From the NCBI GenBank assembly GCA_002687825.1, contig NZBI01000022.1:1-42124 (forward strand): a stretch of DNA of 42,124 nt, read 5' to 3'. Each line of letters opens with the position of its first letter. Within the stretch, counting starts at the first letter, position 1. Made by a program: the position numbers and the translations under genes. Under the pieces are notes generated by a model that saw only the letters and a program-made list of their open reading frames with translations, was not told where the DNA came from and made no database searches. Positions 1-7,561 of the stretch are shown piece after piece. The DNA comes from Nanobdellota archaeon (GTDB lineage Archaea > Nanobdellota > Nanobdellia > SCGC-AAA011-G17 > ARS1403).

Positions 1-243
1 GATAATAGTGGTAATTTTTATTTAGGAGAAATTGGTATAAATTCTATTGACGATCCTATACATGAAGGAGAATTTAATACCTATATTCATGAAGGAACTC
101 ATGGTATGGGATTTACTCATCCTTATGATGAGGCGAATTATGAAGATGATAAAACTATTTTTATGGGTGCTAGTAATTTATTAGATGCTAATACTTTGGA
201 TAAATATATAATAAATACATTTTATGAAACAAAAAGAAGGTAA
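1..243 (+). CDS. C-terminal end of a zinc metalloprotease (metzincin-like), 5' truncated by window
   Basis: The frame is open from base 1 and ends at TAA 241-243, so only the last 80 residues are visible. Residues 30-40 (bases 88-120) read HEGTHGMGFTH, an exact HExxHxxGxxH zinc site: three His ligands plus the general-base Glu, the signature of metzincin proteases. Fifteen residues later a Met (FMGASN) could form the Met-turn that metzincins need under the zinc. The body and any signal peptide lie outside the window. The gene is convergent with the large surface protein that starts at the very next base, so a secreted or surface protease acting near that protein is a fair inference, not a demonstrated fact. 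Substrate unknown. The zinc motif is clear; assignment to a named family is not possible from this fragment. Confidence 0.75.
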   Translation, partial: DNSGNFYLGEIGINSIDDPIHEGEFNTYIHEGTHGMGFTHPYDEANYEDDKTIFMGASNLLDANTLDKYIINTFYETKRR

Positions 244-3200
244 TTATCCGGAGGTTACTTCTTCTGATTTTGGAAATTCTACTTGTACTAAATCACGAGT
301 AAATCTTCCTGTTTTAATGCAAATCTTTTTTAGGGTTCTATCGAAGCATAAGTCACTTGCAAAATATTGACTTGATTCATCTATAATATCATAAGGACAA
401 TCGGCACAAAAATCTAAATTTCTTTTTTCACAATCTGCCCCATTCCAATATTCTCTTTCTTTACAACAACGTCCTGTTGACAACTCGTTTTGTTTTCCTT
501 TTGAGCAGCTAAGTTTTACTGGGGTTTCTACACATTCTGCATCTGACGTGCATTCTCCATCTTCTTGTACGCTTTGACATACTTGAACACCACATGCCTG
601 AGTAGAACCTTTATCGAACATTTGTCTAAAGCACCTATTGTCATAACCTCTAACTGAAGTTGCTTCTTTGTTTATCCATTTTTGTACTTCTCCTCCTGTT
701 ATTTCGTGATCGCTGTTCAAGTCAATTTTATTTATAACTTGTTGAGTGCAACCTCCATGAGGTAATTGTCCTCCTCCTATAGCTGCATAATCCATACAAT
801 CATAAAAAATAAATGTGTCATCGAAATTCTCATTACCATCATTATTTAAGTCGAAAGTTGTTACTACATCAATTACACCATTATCATCCCAATCCATTTT
901 ATTGAATACTGTCGCACTACATTCAGCATCAGGTTGTGTTTTTGGTCCTGTACCTGCATCAAAGCAATCTCCGAAAATAAAGAAGTCTTGGAATTCTACT
1001 TTACCGTTTCCATCTAGATCAGCACAACCCCCACAGTTTTCGTCTACTTGTCCATTGTTATTATCATCTTTATTATTCCAACATATATCTGGGTTTCTTG
1101 AGCAAGATCCAGATCCAACCCCATTACAGGCAAAACCAGGTTCTACAGTACATGTAGCTGAACAGCCGTTTTCTGAAGTTGTATCTCCATCATCACATTC
1201 TTCACTTCCTTCTCTAACACCATCTCCACAAACTATTTGACCTATAGTACTATCTGCATAAATTTCTATTTCCGCTACTCCTCCTTGACCATTACGAACA
1301 GCATCTATTGTGAATTTTACTTCCTTTGCGAACATTGGAGTTCCTTGCAAGCTTGTTGAAAATCCAACAGGTATTGAAATCATGCTAGATGGTAAAAATT
1401 CAGGGGCTAGATTGTCATCAAGTTGTCCCCAATGGAAAGGCAACCAACCTTTTATTGGATCTAGGACCGAGATTTTATATTTCCATGTTCCGTAGGTTCC
1501 ACCTTCTAAGTTTAACCATTTAATTTCTTTTATAGCAAATGCTGCATCTGTGGAGGATGTATCCAAATCAATAGTTATGCTGTCTCCTGCTGATCTTCCA
1601 TCCCAAGCTGCTCTTGTTCCATCTATTATTCTTGGGTCGGATGTGCTTTTGCCTCTTGCTATATTATCAACAGAGGTGAAAGTTACTGGATCTACAAAAG
1701 GGATGTCTTTTATCCATCCAAATTTAAGGTGTGAATCGCCGTTATTATCATAATAATCTACTCTTATTTCTTGAGTCCCAGGGAATACTCCTATTTTTCT
1801 CTCTACTCTTCCGCTACCAGCAGACCATTTGTCTAATTGTAAAGCGTTATTAATATATAGTCTTGCTCCGTCATTGCTTTCTAGGAAAAAATCATAATCT
1901 ACTCCCCCTTCAAAATCGAAATTTCCTTTATATCTCATTGAGTAACCTTGATCTCCTAAAGAACTTCTATCTGGAGAGTCAAAAGCTCCCCAATGTTGGT
2001 TGAATTCAATAGAATCATGAGGGCCTTTTCCTGTGCCTTGAGCATATTGTCCTGTGAATTGTAAGTTGGAAAAACTTGTTCCATCATAATAATTTACATT
2101 AAATTCTCCGTTTCCTGGAGATGTTAATTCTTGTAATTGACCGGTTATTACTAGTTTGTTTAGTTTTTGTCCCCAATATAGTTGATTTACTTGAGAATCT
2201 GTTGGCCATCTGTTTAAAATTCTTCCAAATCTACTTTTGATTTCATCTCTGCTACATGCAACTGGGTTAGTGAATCCCATGTTAAACATGCTGAACTTAA
2301 TTGGTAAATCACTTTCACGGGGCCAGGTCCTAGGATCTAAGTCACATGAGAAACCAATTGGAGCGAATGTTATTGGTCCTGGTCCTTGAGGATGTCCGCT
2401 ACAAGAGGCATGTAATCTTCCTCTTTTTCCACCAGAACAAGGGTTTCCACAGTTAGCTGAATTAAATAAGTAGTAAGCGTTATTTCCAGACCTAATGGTA
2501 TTTCCAGAATTACAAACACCAGATACCCATGGACTACAATAATAGGTTGCTGTTGTTCCTACGATTGATTCGCCGGAGGGACATGTAACAGCTGCCATTT
2601 GGTTGTCTCCAACATCATGTTGTAAACCTGGAGCTCCTGGATAACATTGAGTGTCTGAAGAACAAGTGTCTGCACCGTCTCCTGGAACTTCTACACAAGC
2701 ATAATTTTGACATGCTGCATGAGTTGCTGGGGGTGCTGGTGGAGGAGCAGGCGAAGCACTATAAATTTGAGATACTTCATTTGAGGTTAAAGCCCGATCA
2801 TATACTCTAACTTCATCTATAATTGCATCTATATGTTCTCCCCAAGGTCCGGGGTTTCGGCCAATTGCTACATTGTTGTCGCTTCCATCATAGCTTATTC
2901 CACTAAATCCTGTTTGTTGACCGTTGAAATAAAATTTTGCTTGACCATTACTTTTGTCATAAACAACGGCTACATGTTGCCATGTGTTTAATTGTGAATG
3001 AACTCCTCCATAAGCGCTTCCATGGTTGGTGAAAAATTGCCAATTATGAGCTTCTTGTAATAGTGACCAATCAAAGCCTCCGTTATCTGTTGAGATTACA
3101 TGCCTTCTTCCACCTTGACTTCTTGGGTATACCCATGCAGAGAATGTAATTGATGAGCCACCTCCTTGATCTATGTTTAAAGGGGTAGAAACACTGTTAC

Positions 3201-3735
3201 CGTTAAAACTTAATCCTGAGCCAAATTTTCCTGTGGTCCATTGAGCTCCATGAACTGTTCCATGTCTATTATTTCCTGAAGAATCTGAAGCTTGAGAGCC
3301 TGAGTTTTCATCGAACTTATAATGAAGAATTAAACCCTGAGTAGGTCCTTCTGAAACTGAACTAGAAGATTTGGCTGATAAATAAATCGCGTTTTGCCAA
3401 CCATCTCCCATTGCGTCTCCGTTGCTGTTAAATCTTGAACAACTTCTTGAGCCATATTTGTCATAATCTCCATTATTGCCTGTAAAACATTCTGCATTGT
3501 CAATTCCTGGGCTTCCTTGGGGATGTTGCATTCCAAAATATTTGTGACCGTTGCTTTGAGCTTTTTGTCCACAATAATCTAAATTTCTGTGTCCATGACC
3601 ATCAGATAAAGCTCTATTTCCACCATCACCAAAACATCCAATAAATGGGTAACCTTCTGCTGAAGTTTTCGCAGTTACTGATATTGCAAATAAAGATAAA
3701 ACTACTATAGATAGTATGAAAAGTTTTAATTTCAT
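244..3735 (-). CDS. Giant mosaic secreted surface protein (WSC, LamG, PA14, Cys-rich and dockerin-like modules)
   Basis: 1163 residues. Signal peptide at 1-22 (MKLKLFILSI...). Modules seen: a Cys-rich WSC-like domain (about 29-120, starts YPFIGCFGD); a LamG/concanavalin-type lectin domain (131-328; GLILHYKFDE, IDEVRVYDRAL); a Pro-rich hinge (328-338); a Cys-rich segment (341-470); a PA14-like carbohydrate-binding domain (about 540-680; YDFFLESNDGARLYIN); a discoidin-like sandwich (about 685-830); a DUF4215-type Cys repeat (836-880; CGDGVREGSEECDDG); and three Ca-binding dockerin/EF-hand-like loops (903-1015; DLDGNGKVEFQDFFIF, DLNNDGNENFDDTFIF, DLNSDHEITGGE), then a Cys-rich tail. No C-terminal membrane anchor is visible. 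It probably binds glycans on the cell's own or another cell's surface. Its ATG overlaps the stop of the upstream lipoprotein gene by 4 nt, so the two are translationally coupled. Confidence 0.85.
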   Translation of the reverse strand: MKLKLFILSIVVLSLFAISVTAKTSAEGYPFIGCFGDGGNRALSDGHGHRNLDYCGQKAQSNGHKYFGMQHPQGSPGIDNAECFTGNNGDYDKYGSRSCSRFNSNGDAMGDGWQNAIYLSAKSSSSVSEGPTQGLILHYKFDENSGSQASDSSGNNRHGTVHGAQWTTGKFGSGLSFNGNSVSTPLNIDQGGGSSITFSAWVYPRSQGGRRHVISTDNGGFDWSLLQEAHNWQFFTNHGSAYGGVHSQLNTWQHVAVVYDKSNGQAKFYFNGQQTGFSGISYDGSDNNVAIGRNPGPWGEHIDAIIDEVRVYDRALTSNEVSQIYSASPAPPPAPPATHAACQNYACVEVPGDGADTCSSDTQCYPGAPGLQHDVGDNQMAAVTCPSGESIVGTTATYYCSPWVSGVCNSGNTIRSGNNAYYLFNSANCGNPCSGGKRGRLHASCSGHPQGPGPITFAPIGFSCDLDPRTWPRESDLPIKFSMFNMGFTNPVACSRDEIKSRFGRILNRWPTDSQVNQLYWGQKLNKLVITGQLQELTSPGNGEFNVNYYDGTSFSNLQFTGQYAQGTGKGPHDSIEFNQHWGAFDSPDRSSLGDQGYSMRYKGNFDFEGGVDYDFFLESNDGARLYINNALQLDKWSAGSGRVERKIGVFPGTQEIRVDYYDNNGDSHLKFGWIKDIPFVDPVTFTSVDNIARGKSTSDPRIIDGTRAAWDGRSAGDSITIDLDTSSTDAAFAIKEIKWLNLEGGTYGTWKYKISVLDPIKGWLPFHWGQLDDNLAPEFLPSSMISIPVGFSTSLQGTPMFAKEVKFTIDAVRNGQGGVAEIEIYADSTIGQIVCGDGVREGSEECDDGDTTSENGCSATCTVEPGFACNGVGSGSCSRNPDICWNNKDDNNNGQVDENCGGCADLDGNGKVEFQDFFIFGDCFDAGTGPKTQPDAECSATVFNKMDWDDNGVIDVVTTFDLNNDGNENFDDTFIFYDCMDYAAIGGGQLPHGGCTQQVINKIDLNSDHEITGGEVQKWINKEATSVRGYDNRCFRQMFDKGSTQACGVQVCQSVQEDGECTSDAECVETPVKLSCSKGKQNELSTGRCCKEREYWNGADCEKRNLDFCADCPYDIIDESSQYFASDLCFDRTLKKICIKTGRFTRDLVQVEFPKSEEVTSG

Positions 3736-4079
3736 TCGTTACTCCTTAGACAAATTTCTCTAGATAATTGGTTTTCTATAAAATCGCAGAAAGCTAAGTT
3801 ACTAGTTCTTCTGGCTTTCATAATATAATATCCTTCTAAGCATTTTTCTGTTGATATTGCGTTTGAGGCTACGTTACAATAAGTTGTGTCATCTAAATCA
3901 ATTGCATGAGCTAGTAGAACACCGTCTTGACAGTTAGATTTTAAGTCTTGAGAGTTGCAATCTTGCATTTCCTTTGCCATTACATTTATTGGAGTTTCTT
4001 CTACATCTACTATTCTATTTTCTGTTGTACAGCCTATTACTAAGGCTAATGCTAGAACTAATATCACCTGTTTAAACAT
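3732..4079 (-). CDS. Small Cys-containing lipoprotein
   Basis: 115 residues with a hydrophobic leader ending in a lipobox (VIGC, Cys 17), so it is expected to be lipid-anchored outside the membrane. The mature part has six Cys (DCNSQD, SNCQDG, TYCNVA, EKCLEG, AFCDFI, EICLRS), compatible with three disulfides. No known domain recognised. It overlaps the giant surface protein gene by ATGA and has its own TATA box in front, so it probably anchors, chaperones or accompanies that exoprotein; this role is inferred from context only. Confidence 0.75.
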   Translation of the reverse strand: MFKQVILVLALALVIGCTTENRIVDVEETPINVMAKEMQDCNSQDLKSNCQDGVLLAHAIDLDDTTYCNVASNAISTEKCLEGYYIMKARRTSNLAFCDFIENQLSREICLRSNE

Positions 4080-4099
4080 AGGTTTTTGAAAGATTGTTT

Positions 4100-4110
4100 T
4101 TTATTTAAAT
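4100..4110 (-). promoter_or_regulatory. TATA box of the lipoprotein / giant surface protein operon
   Basis: On the minus strand ATTTAAATAA lies about 26 nt before the ATG at 4079, the spacing expected for a leaderless transcript. It overlaps the 3' end of the CYTH gene. Confidence 0.5.
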
Positions 4111-4629
4111 GTTATGGATTAGTAATTTTTTATAATTAAATCTGTTTAAATTTTCTTCTATGTCTTCGTAACTTTTTCCGCAAATCATTCCTCCTGCTAT
4201 GAATTCTTCATGAGTTATTTCAGTTAAACAAAAATCAGGGATCGTGAATGAATTTTTTTCTTCATTAGTGTCAAATTCAAAATCAACTAAGATTAATCCC
4301 TTTAATTCACCTTGGAAAACATCTATTTCTGCCATGTTTCCATTATGGTTGTAGTAATATCTTATTTTGTGTATTTTTTTGCCGTTTAGATTTGAGATGA
4401 AATCAAATTCTTCTTTGGTTAAAATAATGGTTTGTTCTTCTAATTCTGTTGAATCTTTTCCTTCTATTGGTTGTTTTTTTGTTACTTCGTATTTATCTCC
4501 GTTTTTTCTTATTCTTATTTTTGGATGGTTTTCTTCTAGAGGAATGTAGATATCTATTATTTCTTTAGATTTACAATTAGTTAAATCTGGTATTGTTTTT
4601 GCTAAATATGTTCTTTCTAGCTCTATCAT
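4105..4629 (-). CDS. CYTH domain protein (adenylate cyclase / thiamine triphosphatase superfamily)
   Basis: 174 residues from the ATG at 4629. This start is chosen because the protein then begins MIELERTYLAK, the ExExK-type signature with which CYTH proteins open; a TTG 45 nt upstream would add a non-homologous tail that overlaps the previous gene. The rest alternates charged strands (KIRIRKNGDKYEVTKK, EQTIILTKEEF, HKIRYYYNHNGNMAEIDVF, GLILVDFEF), as expected for the triphosphate tunnel fold. CYTH enzymes bind triphosphate-containing substrates with divalent metal; the substrate here (cyclic AMP synthesis, ThTP or polyphosphate) cannot be decided. It follows the SAHH-like gene closely and is probably in the same operon. 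Confidence 0.8.
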   Translation of the reverse strand: MIELERTYLAKTIPDLTNCKSKEIIDIYIPLEENHPKIRIRKNGDKYEVTKKQPIEGKDSTELEEQTIILTKEEFDFISNLNGKKIHKIRYYYNHNGNMAEIDVFQGELKGLILVDFEFDTNEEKNSFTIPDFCLTEITHEEFIAGGMICGKSYEDIEENLNRFNYKKLLIHNI

Positions 4630-4670
4630 TATAATTTTAAATAGGTAAAAAGTTAAAAAAGTTTTCTTTT

Positions 4671-5795
4671 TCAACTAAAAACGAAATTCTTTAACCAATT
4701 CGAAGCTATTTCCCTCCTTGTTTCATTATCTATTTCTATGAATTCGTTTGAGAAATTTTTTGAAGATAGTGTTTTTACTGCGAATAATATTTCGGCTTGT
4801 ATGAGAAAGATGAAGTTTCCTACGACTGCTTTATGGAGAAAATTGACTGCATTTCCACCATTAACTAAATGTATTTTACTTCCATTTTTAGAAAGAGTAA
4901 TTCCCTTTGGAGAAAATTTGCTTTTGGTAAATCCTGGAAAATTTTCATCTAAATAGAATTCATCATCAGAAGAAGTTATAGAGAAGATGAAGCATTCTTT
5001 TTTTATCTTTTTAAAATCTGCATTACTGAGAGATTTGTTACCAGTTATGCAAAATAGTAAATCGCTATCTTTCAATGCTTGATTTTTTGTCACAATTTCG
5101 TTCCCTTCTGCTATTCCATGAACCATTTTTAACATATCATTGTCATATATAGAAACTCTTACTTTCCTTGCTATTAGATCTCTAACTATGTGCTGCCCAA
5201 TCTTTCCATATCCAATAACTGTGGCTTTTTTCCCCACAAGAATTTCATTTCTTTCTCTAAGCACCGCTTCTGCGGAATAAACCGTTGAATACCCAACTAA
5301 TATGTCCTCTGGATACTTTAGTGGACTTCTTGCTACTGAAAAAACTGGACAGGGAAGATATTCTAAATCCTGATACTTTAGATGCCCATTTTCAGTATCT
5401 TCAATAACTCCTAAGAATCTTCCTTCGAATTCATTTGAAATAATTTCGGCATTTTTTGAGAAATATCCTCCCATATCCGCTATAATGAATTTTTCATGCC
5501 CTACCAATTCTTCTACCAATTCTATTGAAAATTCTGGGTCTTTCAATTCTTCTCTATTTACCCTTACCACATTGTACTTCTTTTCTATTGCTTTCAAGCA
5601 TTTATTATCTATAGACTTTGGTTTGGGAATTATTCCTACAATATCTACGATTTTTGATAGTGCTTCTAGGAAAAAAGGTCTATCTGGAAGTAAGTGAGTA
5701 ACAAGAATTAGTTTGATTTTTCTATCTGAATGATTAGGAATTAATTCATTGAAAAAATTTTCAATTCTTTCTTTTTTGGTTTTAGATTGTCCCAT
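4671..5795 (-). CDS. Adenosylhomocysteinase-like NAD-binding protein
   Basis: 374 residues. The central part has a Rossmann motif inside a typical SAHH-type segment (KKATVIGYGKIGQHIVRDL, about 190-208, then RVSIYDND). Other SAHH-like landmarks are GVIEDTENG (compare the GVTEETTTG region of true SAHH), VARSPLKYPEDILVGYS and VNGGNAVNF near the C-terminus. It is shorter than the usual ~420 residues and the substrate-domain signatures are weak, so it may be a paralogue with another substrate rather than a true S-adenosylhomocysteine hydrolase. The N-terminal half (KLILVTHLLPDRPFFLEALSKI) looks like a redesigned substrate domain. The start is fixed by a strong AGGAGG five nucleotides before the ATG. 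Confidence 0.7.
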   Translation of the reverse strand: MGQSKTKKERIENFFNELIPNHSDRKIKLILVTHLLPDRPFFLEALSKIVDIVGIIPKPKSIDNKCLKAIEKKYNVVRVNREELKDPEFSIELVEELVGHEKFIIADMGGYFSKNAEIISNEFEGRFLGVIEDTENGHLKYQDLEYLPCPVFSVARSPLKYPEDILVGYSTVYSAEAVLRERNEILVGKKATVIGYGKIGQHIVRDLIARKVRVSIYDNDMLKMVHGIAEGNEIVTKNQALKDSDLLFCITGNKSLSNADFKKIKKECFIFSITSSDDEFYLDENFPGFTKSKFSPKGITLSKNGSKIHLVNGGNAVNFLHKAVVGNFIFLIQAEILFAVKTLSSKNFSNEFIEIDNETRREIASNWLKNFVFS

Positions 5796-5800
5796 TGGAT

Positions 5801-5806
5801 CCTCCT
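5801..5806 (-). promoter_or_regulatory. Strong Shine-Dalgarno site of the SAHH-like gene
   Basis: AGGAGG on the minus strand, 5 nt before the ATG at 5795. It is one of few good ribosome binding sites in a window where most genes look leaderless, and it fixes the start. Confidence 0.75.
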
Positions 5807-5852
5807 AATACCATCCTCTTTAGATTTTTTAATAAAAAGCTGTGTCGTTTTT

Positions 5853-6758
5853 TTACAATTTAATAACCATATTTTCTTCACTTAGATTTTTAATTAAGTG
5901 TAGAATTGTATCTAAATTGCTCAAAATCTGTACTTCAATGCTGTTATTTTTTTTGTAGCTGTTTTTTAATTTCTCTAAAGTGTTGTTAGCTTTTTTGTAG
6001 AATTCTCTTAGTTTTTCTTTATCAAATTTATAATATAAATTATTGAAACTTACTAATAATTCATTCACTCCTTCGAAGGCCTCTAAAATATCTTTGTTGA
6101 CTTTTTTACCTACTCTTGTATATACCGAACTCAATCTCCTGTATTCATCCCCTATTTCTTCTAATAAAGATATTACTTTGTAGACTGAATAAGCTTTTTT
6201 GATGTCTTTATATCCATGGATGTTTAATAATCTTATAGATAAATTTGCGAATTTGTTTATGTTAAAGTCTTGGTAAGGAATATTTTCTAATCCTGCTTTG
6301 TCATTGTTTTTTATTGCTTCTAAAGCGTTATCACTTAAATCTATTAATAGAGTGAATATTTTTTTTAATGAGGCGTCAATATTTGTTTTCTCATCACTAA
6401 ACATATCTTTCATTATTAACGTGTTTTTGTATTGTCTAATAACAACCATACCAAGTAAATCCTTTGTTAATTGTTGTAAAATTTTCAAATCCTTTTTATT
6501 TCTGAAATGGATTGTTATGCTTTTAGTTCCTTTCCTGTAGGCAGCTATTAAATATCTCCAAATTAAATCTTGATCTAATTTAGCTACGTCTATTGTTACT
6601 TTAGAATCAATTTTTCTTATTGCGTTTATAGATAAGGCCGTTCCATGCTCTTCTATTTCTAGAGTGTTACCCTTTTTTAAGCTATTTTCTATAGTCCATT
6701 TTCTAGGCAAAGTTATTGCTTTAGTTGTATCGGCCAATTGTAGTATTTTTCTTTCCAT
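5853..6758 (-). CDS. PhoU-like regulator with N-terminal AbrB/SpoVT-type DNA-binding domain
   Basis: 301 residues. Residues 1-50 (MERKILQLADTTKAITLPRKW...LKKGNTLEIEEHG) match the swapped-hairpin AbrB/SpoVT pattern: a 'LPRKW' strand-turn followed by 'KKGN.LEI'. Residues about 125-295 are all-helical, resembling the PhoU three-helix bundle (repeated LLIDLSDNALEAI, YKVISLLEEIGDEYRRLS, ILSNLDTILHLIKNL). Archaeal proteins of this architecture are annotated as phosphate uptake regulators; binding of DNA and metal is expected but no Pst transporter lies nearby here. It has its own upstream region with an SD-like GGGGGTG and an imperfect palindrome, so it may autoregulate. Confidence 0.8.
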   Translation of the reverse strand: MERKILQLADTTKAITLPRKWTIENSLKKGNTLEIEEHGTALSINAIRKIDSKVTIDVAKLDQDLIWRYLIAAYRKGTKSITIHFRNKKDLKILQQLTKDLLGMVVIRQYKNTLIMKDMFSDEKTNIDASLKKIFTLLIDLSDNALEAIKNNDKAGLENIPYQDFNINKFANLSIRLLNIHGYKDIKKAYSVYKVISLLEEIGDEYRRLSSVYTRVGKKVNKDILEAFEGVNELLVSFNNLYYKFDKEKLREFYKKANNTLEKLKNSYKKNNSIEVQILSNLDTILHLIKNLSEENMVIKL

Positions 6759-6766
6759 TTTAAAAG

Positions 6767-6773
6767 CACCCCC
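6767..6773 (-). promoter_or_regulatory. Shine-Dalgarno-like GGGGGTG of the PhoU-like gene
   Basis: GGGGGTG on the minus strand, 8 nt before the ATG at 6758. It matches the archaeal anti-SD with one mismatch. A TATA-like CTTAAAAAAG lies about 20-30 nt further upstream (around 6790-6800). Confidence 0.5.
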
Positions 6774-6822
6774 ACGCTTTTATCAACACTTTTTTAAGAC
6801 CCTAAGAAATTTGGGCGTTACT

Positions 6823-6855
6823 AACACCTCTATCATATATGTTATAGATGATGTT
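6823..6855. promoter_or_regulatory. Imperfect inverted repeat upstream of the PhoU-like gene
   Basis: AACACCTCTAT and ATAGATGATGTT flank an A+T core (CATATATGTT). The arms match except for an indel and one mismatch. It lies about 65-100 bp before the ATG, a place where an operator would fit. It could equally be a weak hairpin. Confidence 0.3.
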
Positions 6856-6907
6856 TTTAAATGTATCGTTTCTTTAAATTCTTAAAGGAATTATAAGGTT
6901 ACTTATA

Positions 6908-6952
6908 TTTTTGAAAAAACTTTAAAGAAATTATTTTTTGAAAAAACTTTAA
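6908..6952. repeat. Two direct copies of a 17-bp A/T-rich sequence after the S51 peptidase gene
   Basis: TTTTGAAAAAACTTTAA occurs twice (about 6909 and 6936), just downstream of the minus-strand peptidase stop. On that strand it reads AAAGTTTTTTC, so it could act as tandem U-rich termination signals. Confidence 0.4.
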
Positions 6953-6958
6953 GGAGAG

Positions 6959-7561
6959 TCATTTGAACATATAGACCTTATTTATTGGTTTTATTTTTTT
7001 ATTTTTTACTAAAATTCCTGAGTCATTTGGTAAAGCTATCATTGGAGTTTTAGTTCTTTTAATGTGTCTTAAAATTAAAGATTTTTCTTTTGAGTAATAG
7101 TGGCATTGTAAATTGTAATTGTTTATTAAATTTAAACCTTTTAAGTCTTTTAATTTTACTTTGTTTTTATCTTTTAGAGTTCCGAAACCTGCTGCTGAAA
7201 TATCTTTAGCGAAAATTATAGCTCCTGCGGATCCTCCAGCTATAACTCCTTTGAATTTTTTAAGTTTAGAAACCCATTTGTTATCTTTAATTTCTTTTAG
7301 TAATTTGAAAGTGTTTCCACCACCAATATAAATTCCCTTGAATTTAGATAATGATATTTTTTTAGAAAAATCTGAAAGCATTGTGATTTTTTTATGTTTT
7401 AGAGTTTTATTAATCCATTTTTCACAATTAGGATAGTTTTTAGGTTCCATTGCAATTGGAATATAAAGAATTGGAGATTTTTTTACTATACTTAGAAATA
7501 TATCATTAATCTTTTTTTCATTATCTTTTCCAGCTCCACCAGATAAAATTAAAGTAGGCAT
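6959..7561 (-). CDS. Peptidase S51 family protein (dipeptidase E / cyanophycinase type)
   Basis: 200 residues. The nucleophile elbow GGSAGA sits at 109-114 (Ser 111), the family signature, preceded by GIYIGGGNTFKLL (76-88), which S51 enzymes also conserve. His 154 (LQCHYYS) is the likely catalytic base. S51 enzymes are cytosolic serine peptidases that clip Asp-X dipeptides or cyanophycin-type products; the substrate here is unknown. The gene starts directly after the hisS stop (TAA then ATG without a gap), so it is translated from the same message as hisS. Confidence 0.85.
   Translation of the reverse strand: MPTLILSGGAGKDNEKKINDIFLSIVKKSPILYIPIAMEPKNYPNCEKWINKTLKHKKITMLSDFSKKISLSKFKGIYIGGGNTFKLLKEIKDNKWVSKLKKFKGVIAGGSAGAIIFAKDISAAGFGTLKDKNKVKLKDLKGLNLINNYNLQCHYYSKEKSLILRHIKRTKTPMIALPNDSGILVKNKKIKPINKVYMFK

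Noticed and set aside
815-1240. Plus-strand open frame opposite the giant exoprotein
   Set aside because: It is the antisense shadow of a gene with clear domains; low-complexity Ser/Pro composition, no start context.
4630-4674. TTG-started extension of the CYTH protein
   Set aside because: CYTH proteins start with the ExExK strand; the extension overlaps the previous gene without homology.
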